NCBI RefSeq assembly: GCF_001922305.1
Contig: NZ_CP018839.1
Location: 2,046,001-2,110,000, forward strand
Reading direction: 5' to 3'
DNA: 64,000 bases
Source of the DNA: Thauera chlorobenzoica
GTDB taxonomy: Bacteria; Pseudomonadota; Gammaproteobacteria; Burkholderiales; Rhodocyclaceae
Shown: positions 25,999 through 34,286 of the stretch, piece after piece
How positions within the stretch are numbered: the first letter of the stretch is position 1
Layout: every line of letters begins with the position of its first letter
Notes under the pieces: generated by a model
What the model saw: only the letters and a program-made list of their open reading frames with translations
Databases searched by the model: none
What the model was told of the DNA's origin: nothing
Translations under genes and position numbers: made by a program

Positions 25999-28842
25999 AT
26001 GCGCATCCTCGAGCCCGTCGTACAAGTCGTTGGCCGGCTGTCCTTTCGTAGCAAGCTCCGTATCACCGCGCTGATTTTCGGCCTGCCCCTGCTGGTAGCC
26101 GCCGGCGTTCTCGTGTTTGCCCTCAATGCCCGCGTCACGGCGCTCGAGGCGGAGCGCTCCGCATTGGCCATGCAGGTTCCGGTGCACCAGGTTTTTGCCC
26201 GGCTTTATCAATTGCTGGCGACGCACCAGGCGATTCAGAACGACCAGGATGGATCTCCCGCGCTGCAGGAGCAGATCGCCACGCGCCAGGCCAGTGCGCG
26301 CGAGGCACTTGGAAACCTGCAGCGGGCGTTTGCGGCGCAGGGCTTTGCCGAGCCGCTGTCCGCAACCGGCTTCGGGCCGGTTTCCTGGGCGACGATGGCC
26401 AGGAGCATCGATGCGTTCGATGCGGACGGGCTGTCCGCCACCATTGCCGGGATGCGCGCCGGGCTCGAGCAGCTGAACGATGAGGCCGGTTTGCTGATCG
26501 ATGGTGATGCGGCAAGCAGCCGCTTGCTGGGCGTGCTCACCGCTTACTACGGTTCGCTCGTCCATGCGACCGGCGTTACCGCGGAAACAGGGGCGCTGAC
26601 GCTGAGCAAGAAAAGTCTGCGCGGCAGTCGTCGCAGCGAGCTGACGATGCAGCGCGGCAACTTCAATGTGCTGGTGCAGTGGAGCATGGAGGCCTTGCAG
26701 AAGGTCGGACAGGAGCATCCCGCGCAGGCGGCGATCCTCGAAAAGGCCGGTAGCCGCCTGAATACCGCGTACCTGGCAGTCCAGGAAGCGCTGACGACGA
26801 AAATGCTCGATACGACCGATTTCGGCATGGAACCGGCCACCTTCCTGGCGCTGACCGAGGCGGCCTTCGATGAAACCCTGGGCATCGGCAGCGAGATCGT
26901 CACCGCGACCGACCGTCTGCTCGCCGATCGCCTCGCCGCCAGGCAGCTGCAGCGCAATGGCGTCATTCTCGCCATGCTCGCCATCTTCACGCTGGTCGTG
27001 GCGGGCTTTGTCGCCGCCTACATCTCGATCATGCGGGCGGTGAACGGCCTGTCCGATGCGGTCAACACCATGGCGGCCGGCGATCTCGGCGCGCGTGTCG
27101 AGGTCACGACGCGGGACGAGCTCGGCAATGTCGGCGAGCAGTTCAATGCCATGGCCAAGAGTCTCGCCGAGCGCAGCGTGCAGCTGCGCGAGAAGACCAG
27201 CGATATCCACACCATGCTGCAGAACATGCCGCAGGGCATCTTGACCGTGGTCGATGGCGGCCTGATTCACTCTGAATATTCGGTCTATCTCGAAACGATT
27301 TTCGAGACCGACGAGGTGGCGGGGCAAGCGGCGATGAGCTTCCTGTTCGGTCACGATGGCATCGGCTCCGACGCGTTGTCGCAGATCGAAGCAACGCTGG
27401 CGGCCTGCATCGGCGAAGAGCGGATGAACTTCGAGTTCAACGCTCACCTGCTCGTCGGCGAAATCACGCGGACGCTGCCGAACGGGGGGGTAAAAACGCT
27501 TGAACTGGGCTGGTCGCCTATCTGCGACGAGCAGGATGTAGTCGAGAAAGTCATGGTCTGCGTGCGTGACGTGACCGAATTGCGCCAGCTTGAAGCGGAG
27601 GCCGAGCAGCAGAAGCGCGAGCTCGAAATGATTGGCCAGATTCTCGGGGTCCAGCAGGAGAAGTTCACCGCGTTCGTCGATAGCGCGCGGAATTTCGTCG
27701 GTGAAAACGAAGCCCTGCTGCTTTCGGCCGATGACTCCCATCCGGAACTGGTGACGCAGCTCTTCCGCAACATGCATACGATCAAGGGTAACGCCCGCAC
27801 CTACGGCCTGTTGCACCTGGCCAACATCGTCCATGAGGCCGAGCAGGCCTACGACGAGTTGCGCAGGAATCCGGCCACGAGCTTCGACAAGGAGGGGTTG
27901 CTCGAGCAGTTGCAGGCGGTGATGGACAGTATCGAGCAGTACGCGTCGTTGAACGACGTCAAGCTCGGTCGTCGCGGGCCGGCACGCCAGGACAGTGAAG
28001 AGAAATGCCTGGTGGTGCCACGTGTCCAGATCGAGCGGCTCGGCGCCGGCCTGGAAGGGCTCGATCTGCCATCGCTCCCGCAGCAAACGCTGGTGGCCAT
28101 CCTGCAGGGAATCCGTCACGACTTGCGCCTGATCGGCACCGAACCGATGCGCGAGGTGCTCGCCGGGGTCTTCGCCTCGCTGCCGTCGCTGGCGGCGGAA
28201 CTCGGCAAGGAAGCGCCGACGCTGGTCTTGAACGACCACGGAATTCACATCCGCAATCAGGTCTGCGATCTGCTGCGCAACGTGTTCATGCACCTGTACC
28301 GGAATTCGCTCGATCACGGCATCGAGCCGATGGCCGAGCGCCTGGCCAATGGCAAGTCGGCCGCGGGCCGGATCGTGCTCGACATGGCGCTTGCCGGTGG
28401 TCGTCTGTCGATGCGCCTGCGCGATGACGGCAAGGGGCTGGCGCTCGCCCATATTCGCCGGAAGGGGCTGGAAAAAGGGCTGATTCCGGAGGGCGCATCG
28501 GCTTCCGACGAGGACATCGCCAGGCTCGTTTTTGCCCCCGGTTTCTCCACCGCCAGTGCCGTGACCGAGGTGTCGGGGCGCGGCGTCGGGATGGATGCGG
28601 TGCGCGATTTCGTCAAGCGCGAAGGAGGCGAGATCGAGTTGTGCTTTACCGACGGCAAGGTCGGTGCCGGCTTCCGCGCCTTCGAGACGCTCGTCACGCT
28701 GCCGGGAACATTGGCGGTGCAGGTGAGCGCTGCCCGCATCCCGGTGCAGGCCAGGCTTTCGCCTGGCAGCGAATCGACGCCGGCCCCTTGCGGAATCATG
28801 GGGACGCTGCTCAATCTCGAAGGCAAACTTTCGGCGACCTGA
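25999..28842 (+). CDS. Membrane-anchored CheA-like histidine kinase (HAMP-HPt-HATPase)
   Basis: 947 residues. An N-terminal membrane segment (about 22-42), a long periplasmic helical sensor, a second membrane segment near 320-340, a HAMP domain (about 342-396), a PAS-like region (about 400-520), an HPt domain with the phosphoacceptor in NMHTIKGNARTYG (about 592), and a CheA-type ATPase: N box RNSLDHGIE (about 768), DDGKGL, FAPGFSTA, GRGVGMD. No CheW-like SH3 regulatory domain follows the ATPase. This merges receptor and kinase in one protein. It starts a tight operon with receptor-tip, CheX-like and CheY genes. Confidence 0.8.
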   Translation: MRILEPVVQVVGRLSFRSKLRITALIFGLPLLVAAGVLVFALNARVTALEAERSALAMQVPVHQVFARLYQLLATHQAIQNDQDGSPALQEQIATRQASAREALGNLQRAFAAQGFAEPLSATGFGPVSWATMARSIDAFDADGLSATIAGMRAGLEQLNDEAGLLIDGDAASSRLLGVLTAYYGSLVHATGVTAETGALTLSKKSLRGSRRSELTMQRGNFNVLVQWSMEALQKVGQEHPAQAAILEKAGSRLNTAYLAVQEALTTKMLDTTDFGMEPATFLALTEAAFDETLGIGSEIVTATDRLLADRLAARQLQRNGVILAMLAIFTLVVAGFVAAYISIMRAVNGLSDAVNTMAAGDLGARVEVTTRDELGNVGEQFNAMAKSLAERSVQLREKTSDIHTMLQNMPQGILTVVDGGLIHSEYSVYLETIFETDEVAGQAAMSFLFGHDGIGSDALSQIEATLAACIGEERMNFEFNAHLLVGEITRTLPNGGVKTLELGWSPICDEQDVVEKVMVCVRDVTELRQLEAEAEQQKRELEMIGQILGVQQEKFTAFVDSARNFVGENEALLLSADDSHPELVTQLFRNMHTIKGNARTYGLLHLANIVHEAEQAYDELRRNPATSFDKEGLLEQLQAVMDSIEQYASLNDVKLGRRGPARQDSEEKCLVVPRVQIERLGAGLEGLDLPSLPQQTLVAILQGIRHDLRLIGTEPMREVLAGVFASLPSLAAELGKEAPTLVLNDHGIHIRNQVCDLLRNVFMHLYRNSLDHGIEPMAERLANGKSAAGRIVLDMALAGGRLSMRLRDDGKGLALAHIRRKGLEKGLIPEGASASDEDIARLVFAPGFSTASAVTEVSGRGVGMDAVRDFVKREGGEIELCFTDGKVGAGFRAFETLVTLPGTLAVQVSAARIPVQARLSPGSESTPAPCGIMGTLLNLEGKLSAT

Positions 28843-28845
28843 TCG

Positions 28846-29625
28846 ATGATGTCTATCAAATTTCTGCTGGTGGCCGGAGTGCTGTCGATGGCTGTCTGGC
28901 TGGCCGTATATTTCCGCGCGGGGCGTGTTTCGCACCGGGCCCTGGCGACAATCAAGGCTGCGCATCGGGAAGAGTTGCATCTGTTGCGCTCCGACCATCA
29001 CCTGGCGGTGGGCGAAAAGGCGGTGCTGGAAGGCTCGCTGGCCCGGCTCGCCGCTGAAAACGCCGGCCTGGAGGCGGAGCGCGAGGCCCTGGCGCAGCGC
29101 CTGGAAAGCCTCGAGCAGGAACTTCGCCAGATACGGGGCGTGGCCAGTGGTGGAGAGGACGCGTCGCGGCGGGAGAGCCGCAGCTTGAAAGCCGATTTGT
29201 CGGAGCAGGTCGAACAGCTGGCCGGTGAGGCGGCGCAGCTGCGGAAGCTGGCCGTGACCTTCGAGCACTGGCACGATCAGATGAACTCGCTGATGGCGCA
29301 GAACCGGGAGATGCACCGGCAGAACGACGAATTTTCGTCGATCGTCAGGCAGGTGGTCATCCTCTCCCTGAATGCGGCGATCGAAGCGGCGCGGGCGGGC
29401 GAATCCGGGCGCGGCTTCGCCGTCGTCGCCAACGAAGTGCGGGCGCTGGCGATACGCTCCGAGGCGCTTTCGAAGGACTACAGCCTGAGCCTGTACAAGA
29501 ATGATCTGACGACGACGGCGACCTTTCAGGAAATCCAGGCCGACGGCAAGATGATCATGTCCGCGATCAGCAGCCTGGATGCACTGATCGGCCGGCTGCA
29601 GAAGCGCCTCGGGGAGATCGCATGA
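28846..29625 (+). CDS. Chemoreceptor signalling-tip protein without a sensory domain
   Basis: 259 residues: one N-terminal membrane segment (about 5-23), a long coiled coil, then the conserved methyl-accepting-protein hairpin tip [19 protein letters not shown] followed by [12 protein letters not shown]. The tip is the part that contacts CheA and CheW in chemoreceptors. There is no periplasmic ligand domain and the returning helix is short. It begins 3 bases after the kinase stop and overlaps the next gene by 4 bases. A probable partner of the membrane CheA-like kinase. Confidence 0.78.
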   Translation: MMSIKFLLVAGVLSMAVWLAVYFRAGRVSHRALATIKAAHREELHLLRSDHHLAVGEKAVLEGSLARLAAENAGLEAEREALAQRLESLEQELRQIRGVASGGEDASRRESRSLKADLSEQVEQLAGEAAQLRKLAVTFEHWHDQMNSLMAQNREMHRQNDEFSSIVRQVVILSLNAAIEAARAGESGRGFAVVANEVRALAIRSEALSKDYSLSLYKNDLTTTATFQEIQADGKMIMSAISSLDALIGRLQKRLGEIA

Positions 29626-30161
29626 TCAGCGAGCAGGCCCGGCAGGGGGTCGATCTGCTATTTACCCGGGCGGTGTGCGCCAATCTCGTCATGAATCCGT
29701 CCGATACGATCGATATTGCGACGCTGCCGCCCTCGCATCGATTCGATCCGCCGGAAAGCCGGATCGTCGTGTTCACCATCGCTTCCTACCTTTTTCGCCT
29801 GCTGACGATCTTTCATGTCGATGCCGGCAAGGCGAACGTGGATTACTTCGCGCGGGGCGGTTCGGGCCGCCCGTTTTTCGAGGTCTTCGGTGAAATCGGC
29901 AACATGTGCTGCGGCGCGATGAATCGCGAGCTTGGCCGGTTTTTCCCTCACATGGGCATGTCCACCCCTTCCGTCCTCGACCGGAAATGCCTGCCGTTCA
30001 TTGGGACACTCGACCCAGCCTACCTGGCGCACTATCGGATCGAAATCAACCGCACCGCCTCACTGCACGCCACGTTGTGCCTGTGCGCGTATGGCGATAT
30101 CGATTTCCGCGTCGATCCGGCGCTCGCCGAGGAAGAGAGCGGGGCGCTCGAATTGTTCTGA
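29622..30161 (+). CDS. CheX/CheC-like chemotaxis phosphatase candidate
   Basis: 179 residues. The segment [20 protein letters not shown] (about residues 86-105) carries the E-x-x-N motif with following small residues that marks CheC/CheX/FliY phosphatases acting on phospho-CheY. The rest is divergent and I cannot place a second motif copy with confidence. Its position between receptor-tip and cheY genes supports the role. Cys pairs (MCCG, LCLC) are unusual. Confidence 0.62.
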   Translation: MISEQARQGVDLLFTRAVCANLVMNPSDTIDIATLPPSHRFDPPESRIVVFTIASYLFRLLTIFHVDAGKANVDYFARGGSGRPFFEVFGEIGNMCCGAMNRELGRFFPHMGMSTPSVLDRKCLPFIGTLDPAYLAHYRIEINRTASLHATLCLCAYGDIDFRVDPALAEEESGALELF

Positions 30162-30184
30162 GCAAACTTATCAAGGACATCCAT

Positions 30185-30550
30185 ATGGCGAAAATTCTGG
30201 TGGTGGACGATTCGAGCACCGTGCGCGAGGACGTGGCGGGTTTCCTCAAAGGCAACGGGCTCGACGTGGCGACGGCGGTCGATGGCAAGGACGGGCTGGC
30301 CAGGATGAAGTCCGACCCCGGCATCCGGCTGGTCCTGAGCGACGTCAACATGCCGAACATGGACGGGCTGACAATGGTCGAAAAGATCCGCGGCGAGCTG
30401 GGCAACACGTCGGTCAACGTCATCATGCTGACGACCGAAAGCAGCCCGGGGATGAAGGAGCGCGGCAAGGCGGCCGGGATCAAGGGCTGGATCGTCAAAC
30501 CGTTCAACGGTGCGGCGGTGCTCGAAACCTTGAAGAAGCTGGTGGCTTGA
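30185..30550 (+). CDS. CheY-like single-domain response regulator
   Basis: 121 residues forming one receiver domain: acidic pair VDDSS, phosphoacceptor Asp in LVLSDVNMPNMDG (about residue 54), Thr in MLTTES and Lys in VKPFNG. No output domain. AAGGA precedes the ATG, 23 bases after the CheX-like gene. It should be phosphorylated by the CheA-like kinase three genes upstream. Confidence 0.88.
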   Translation: MAKILVVDDSSTVREDVAGFLKGNGLDVATAVDGKDGLARMKSDPGIRLVLSDVNMPNMDGLTMVEKIRGELGNTSVNVIMLTTESSPGMKERGKAAGIKGWIVKPFNGAAVLETLKKLVA

Positions 30551-30690
30551 GGCCACCCCGATAGGCACTGGCGCCGTATCCGGCGGTGCCGGCGCCCCTC
30601 GGGGGGCACCGATGCGGCGCGTCCTGCCCGGCCCGCGGGCGGTGCCGGGAGGCGTGCCCTGCCGCGCCCTTCTCGGGTATGCTCGCGGCA

Positions 30691-31395
30691 ATGTCGGCGT
30701 TCACCTCCACGTTTTCCGACGCGCTGTCGCTGCTGTCCGGCTTCGATGCCGCAGTGGCGGAGATCGTCTTGCTGTCGCTGCAGGTCAGCGGCGGCGCGGT
30801 CGCGCTCGGCACCCTGATCGGACTGCCGCTGGGCGCGTGCATCGCGGTCGGGCGCTTTCCCGGCAAGAACCTGCTGTCGGTGCTGGTCAATGCGCTGATG
30901 GGGCTGCCTTCGGTGGTGGTGGGGGTGGTCGTGTATCTGCTGCTGTCGCGCTCCGGGCCCTTCGGCAGCGCCGGCCTGCTGTACACGCCGGCGGCGATGG
31001 TCGTCGCCCAGACCCTGCTGGTGGTGCCGCTGATGGCGGCGATCACCCGCCAGGTGGTCGAGGACAGCTGGCTGCGCTATGCCGAGGAACTGGAGGTACT
31101 GGGCTTTTCATGGTGGGACAGCGTCACCACCTTGCTTCACGACTGCCGCCATTCCCTGGTGGTGGCCCTGCTCGCCGGCCTGGGGCGGGCGATGAGCGAG
31201 GTCGGGGCGGTGATGATCGTGGGCGGCAACATCGACCGCTCCACCCGGGTCATGACCACGGCGATCGCCCTCGAAACCAGCAAGGGCGACCTGCCGCTGG
31301 CGATCGCGCTTGGCATCGTGCTGATCGTGATCATCCTTCTGCTCAACGTCTTCGCCTCGGCGCTGCGCCACTGGGCGATGCGCCGTTTCGGCTAG
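30691..31395 (+). CDS. tupB: Tungstate ABC transporter permease
   Basis: 234 residues with five or six membrane segments and the permease loop GRAMSEVGAVMIVGGNI (about 165-181), followed by RSTRVMTTAIALETSKGDL, which is characteristic of TupB among oxyanion permeases. It imports tungstate, matching the tungsten AOR 5 kb upstream. The ATG at 30691 gives the family N-terminus; an in-frame ATG at 30679 is possible but neither has a good ribosome-binding site. A TATGCT at 30678-30683 lies so close that the message could be nearly leaderless. Confidence 0.87.
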   Translation: MSAFTSTFSDALSLLSGFDAAVAEIVLLSLQVSGGAVALGTLIGLPLGACIAVGRFPGKNLLSVLVNALMGLPSVVVGVVVYLLLSRSGPFGSAGLLYTPAAMVVAQTLLVVPLMAAITRQVVEDSWLRYAEELEVLGFSWWDSVTTLLHDCRHSLVVALLAGLGRAMSEVGAVMIVGGNIDRSTRVMTTAIALETSKGDLPLAIALGIVLIVIILLLNVFASALRHWAMRRFG

Positions 31396-31405
31396 CGGAG
31401 CGGCG

Positions 31406-32155
31406 ATGCCGACCACGGTGGACGACATCCTCCCGTTGCGCATCCGTGATCTGCGCTATGCGCCCAGTGGCCGTGAGGTCCTGGCCGGCGTCGATCTGGA
31501 ACTCGGCGCGGAAGGCATCACCCTGGTGCTGGGGCCGAACGGCGCCGGCAAGTCGGTGCTGCTGCGCACGATCTGCGGCCTGATCCGGCCCGGTGGTGGG
31601 CACATCGAGTGGGGTGGCACAGGACAAGGCGGGGGGGGGCTGCCCGGCCACCGGGTGAAGATGGTCTTCCAGCACCCGATGGTGCTGCGTGCCAGCGTGC
31701 TCGATAACGTCGCCCTCGGCCTGAAGCCGCTCGGGGTGGCGCGGGGCGAACGCCGGCGGCGGGCGCAGGCGGTGCTGGCGCGGGTGGGGCTGGCGCACCG
31801 CGCCGAAGACAGCGCGCGCCAGCTCTCCGGCGGCGAGCAGCAGCGCCTGGCGCTGGCGCGCGCGTGGCTGACCCGGCCCCGGCTGCTGCTGCTCGACGAA
31901 CCCACCGCCAGCCTCGACCCCTCGGCCAGCGCCGAGGTCGAGCGCATCATCCGCGAGATCCGTACCGATGGCACGCGTATCCTGATGGTCACCCACAACC
32001 TCGGCCAGGCCACCCGCCTCGGCGACGACATCGTCTTCATGGCGGCCGGCCGGGTGTGCGAGCAGACGCCGGTGCAGCGCTTTTTCGCCCGCCCGCAGTC
32101 GGAGGCGGCACGGCTTTTCATCCAGGGAGAGTTGCCATGGAAGCTGGCGTTCTGA
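31406..32155 (+). CDS. tupC: Tungstate ABC transporter ATP-binding protein
   Basis: 249 residues with Walker A GPNGAGKSVLL, signature LSGGEQQRLALARAW, Walker B LLLLDEPTASLD and H-loop MVTHNLG. It energises the TupB permease encoded 10 bases upstream. The periplasmic tungstate-binding protein TupA is missing here. The 3' end overlaps the next gene by 19 bases, tying transport to the sensory genes that follow. Confidence 0.87.
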   Translation: MPTTVDDILPLRIRDLRYAPSGREVLAGVDLELGAEGITLVLGPNGAGKSVLLRTICGLIRPGGGHIEWGGTGQGGGGLPGHRVKMVFQHPMVLRASVLDNVALGLKPLGVARGERRRRAQAVLARVGLAHRAEDSARQLSGGEQQRLALARAWLTRPRLLLLDEPTASLDPSASAEVERIIREIRTDGTRILMVTHNLGQATRLGDDIVFMAAGRVCEQTPVQRFFARPQSEAARLFIQGELPWKLAF

Positions 32156-33915
32156 TCCGGTCGGGGTGGGGGAAGGCGTGGCGCCGGGTGGCGCTGCTGG
32201 TGCTGCTGCTCCCGGCGTTGGCGGTGGCCGACCACAGCCTGCGGGTCGGGGTCTATCAGAACAGCCCGAAAGTGGGCCTGAGCGCCGGCGGCAAGGCCGA
32301 GGGCATTTTCGTCGATGTGCTCGAGGCGATCGCCCGTGCCGAGGGCTGGCGCATCGAATACGTCCCCGGTTCGTGGAACGAAGGGCTGGAGCGGCTGGCC
32401 GCGGGCGAGATCGACCTGATGCCCGACGTCGCCCGCAGTGCCGAGCGCGAACGGCTGTTCGACTTTCACCGCGAACCGGTGCTGTCGAGCTGGAGCCAGG
32501 TCTATGCGCGGCCGGACAGCGGCATCCGCACGCCGCTCGATCTCGACCGTCGGCGCGTCGCCGTGCTCGAAGGCTCGGTCCAGGAGGCCGGCTTTCGCCA
32601 GATGATGTCCGGTTTCAGCATCGAGGTCGAACTGACCCCCGCTGCCGATTTTTTCGCTGCCTTCACCGCCGTGGCCGAAGGCCGTGCCGACGCGGTGGTA
32701 AGCAATCGTTACTTCGGCCTGCGCCATGCCCCGGGGTTCGGGCTGGAGGATACGGCGGTCATGTTCAGCCCGGTGCAGCTGTATTTCGCCCTGCACAAGG
32801 GGGGCGATCCAGCCCTGCTCGCGGCCATCGACCGCCATCTGGCGGTCCTCAAGAAGGATCATGATTCGGCCTTTTTCCGCTCGCTGCGGCGCTGGTCGGT
32901 GGACGCGCCCCGTTCGGCGCTGCCGCCCTGGCTGCCCGGGGCGGCGGCACTTGCCGCCGGGCTGCTGCTCGCGGCGGCGGCATGGGTGTTGCTGCTGCGC
33001 CGCCAGGTGGCGCTGAAGACCGCGGAAATCGTCCGCCGCAGCGACGAAGCGAATGCGTTGGCAAGGCGCCACACCCAGGAACTCGAGCAGCGCGTCGCCG
33101 CGCGCACCGACGAGCTGGCCCGGGCCAACGGCGAACTGCTGGCGGCGAAGCAGGCGGCGGAGTCGGCGGACCGGCTGAAGTCGGCCTTCCTCGCCACCAT
33201 GAGCCACGAGTTGCGCACGCCGCTCAATTCCATTCTCGGGTTTACCGGCATCCTGCTGCAGGGCCTGGCCGGGACGCTGAACCCGGAGCAGGCGAAACAG
33301 CTCGGCATGGTGCGCGACAGCGCCCGCCACCTGCTTGCACTGATCAACGACGTGCTCGACATCTCGCGCATCGAGGCCGGTGAGCTGCGCATGGCCTACG
33401 ATGCGTTCGACCCGGCCGTGGCGGTAGACAAGGTGATCGGCATCGTTCGCCCGCTGGCGGACAAGAAGGCGCTGGCGCTCGAAGTGGAGGTGGCGGCCGG
33501 AATCGGGCCGATGATGGGCGACGCACGCCGGGTCGAGCAGATCCTGCTGAACCTGCTGAGCAATGCGGTCAAGTTCACCGAAACGGGCACGGTGCGCCTG
33601 CAGGTCGACTCCCTTGGCGGTGCCGCCCTGGCCGATGGCGGCACGGGGCCGCCGATGCTGCGGATGGCCGTCAGCGACACCGGGATCGGCCTCCGCCCCG
33701 AAGACATGGTGTTACTGTTTCAGCCCTTCCGCCAGGTTGATACGGCGCTATCGCGCAAGCATGATGGAACCGGCCTCGGCCTGGCGATCTGCCGCCGCCT
33801 GGCGGAAATGATGGGGGGCGACATCACGGTGAGCAGCCGCTGGCGACAGGGCAGCACGTTCACCGTCACCCTGCCGCTACGGCCGGGCGCTCCGGAAGAG
33901 GAGGCATCCGCATGA
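32137..33915 (+). CDS. Sensor histidine kinase with periplasmic SBP_bac_3 domain
   Basis: 592 residues: signal segment, a periplasmic amino-acid-binding-protein-like domain (about 33-250, with DLMPDVARSAER typical of the group), one membrane segment (about 265-287), a coiled coil, then HisKA with phospho-His in MSHELRTPLNSILG (about 355) and HATPase (LLNLLSNAVKFTE, VSDTGIGL, DGTGLGLAICRRL). The ATG at 32137 lies inside tupC and has GGGAGA upstream. It overlaps the next receiver gene by 4 bases. Confidence 0.85.
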   Translation: MEAGVLIRSGWGKAWRRVALLVLLLPALAVADHSLRVGVYQNSPKVGLSAGGKAEGIFVDVLEAIARAEGWRIEYVPGSWNEGLERLAAGEIDLMPDVARSAERERLFDFHREPVLSSWSQVYARPDSGIRTPLDLDRRRVAVLEGSVQEAGFRQMMSGFSIEVELTPAADFFAAFTAVAEGRADAVVSNRYFGLRHAPGFGLEDTAVMFSPVQLYFALHKGGDPALLAAIDRHLAVLKKDHDSAFFRSLRRWSVDAPRSALPPWLPGAAALAAGLLLAAAAWVLLLRRQVALKTAEIVRRSDEANALARRHTQELEQRVAARTDELARANGELLAAKQAAESADRLKSAFLATMSHELRTPLNSILGFTGILLQGLAGTLNPEQAKQLGMVRDSARHLLALINDVLDISRIEAGELRMAYDAFDPAVAVDKVIGIVRPLADKKALALEVEVAAGIGPMMGDARRVEQILLNLLSNAVKFTETGTVRLQVDSLGGAALADGGTGPPMLRMAVSDTGIGLRPEDMVLLFQPFRQVDTALSRKHDGTGLGLAICRRLAEMMGGDITVSSRWRQGSTFTVTLPLRPGAPEEEASA

Positions 33916-34286
33916 ATCGACGCATCCTGCTGATCGAAGACAACGAACAGAACCGCTACCTGGCTGGTTTCCTACTTCAGGCACGGGGCTGGGAAGTCCT
34001 CCATGCCGAAGACGGCCCCGCCGGTCTGATCATGGCTGCGGAGTCCGATCCGGCACTGATCCTGCTCGACATCCAGCTGCCGGGGATGGACGGCTATGCG
34101 GTGGCGCACCGCCTGCGCGCCAATCCGGCGCTGGCCGGCGTGCCGGTGGTGGCGGTGACCTCCTACGCGATGCCGGGTGACCGCGAGCAATGTCTGGCGG
34201 CGGGCTGCGACGGCTACCTCGAAAAGCCGATCGATCCGGAAAGCTTCGTGTTCGAGGTGGAGCGCTTCCTGGGGGCAGGTGCATGA
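33912..34286 (+). CDS. DivK-like single-domain response regulator
   Basis: 124 residues, one receiver domain with acidic IEDNEQN, phosphoacceptor Asp in [13 protein letters not shown] (about 53), Ser in VTSYAMPGD and Lys in YLEKPID. It overlaps the kinase upstream and the diguanylate cyclase protein downstream by 4 bases each, so all three should be made together and share a phosphorelay. Confidence 0.87.
   Translation: MNRRILLIEDNEQNRYLAGFLLQARGWEVLHAEDGPAGLIMAAESDPALILLDIQLPGMDGYAVAHRLRANPALAGVPVVAVTSYAMPGDREQCLAAGCDGYLEKPIDPESFVFEVERFLGAGA

Noticed and set aside
25897..29316. Very long minus-strand open frame antisense to the CheA-like kinase, and similar long antisense frames at 413-2152, 8663-11578 and 21927-25130
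   Set aside because: High GC content leaves antisense frames open. The opposite strands encode proteins with clear catalytic motifs, and the antisense products are Arg/His/Gly-rich without domains.
30551..30690. GC-rich hairpins before tupB as a molybdenum/tungsten cofactor riboswitch
   Set aside because: Several short inverted repeats exist but I cannot fit the conserved riboswitch core by eye; a covariance-model search would decide.
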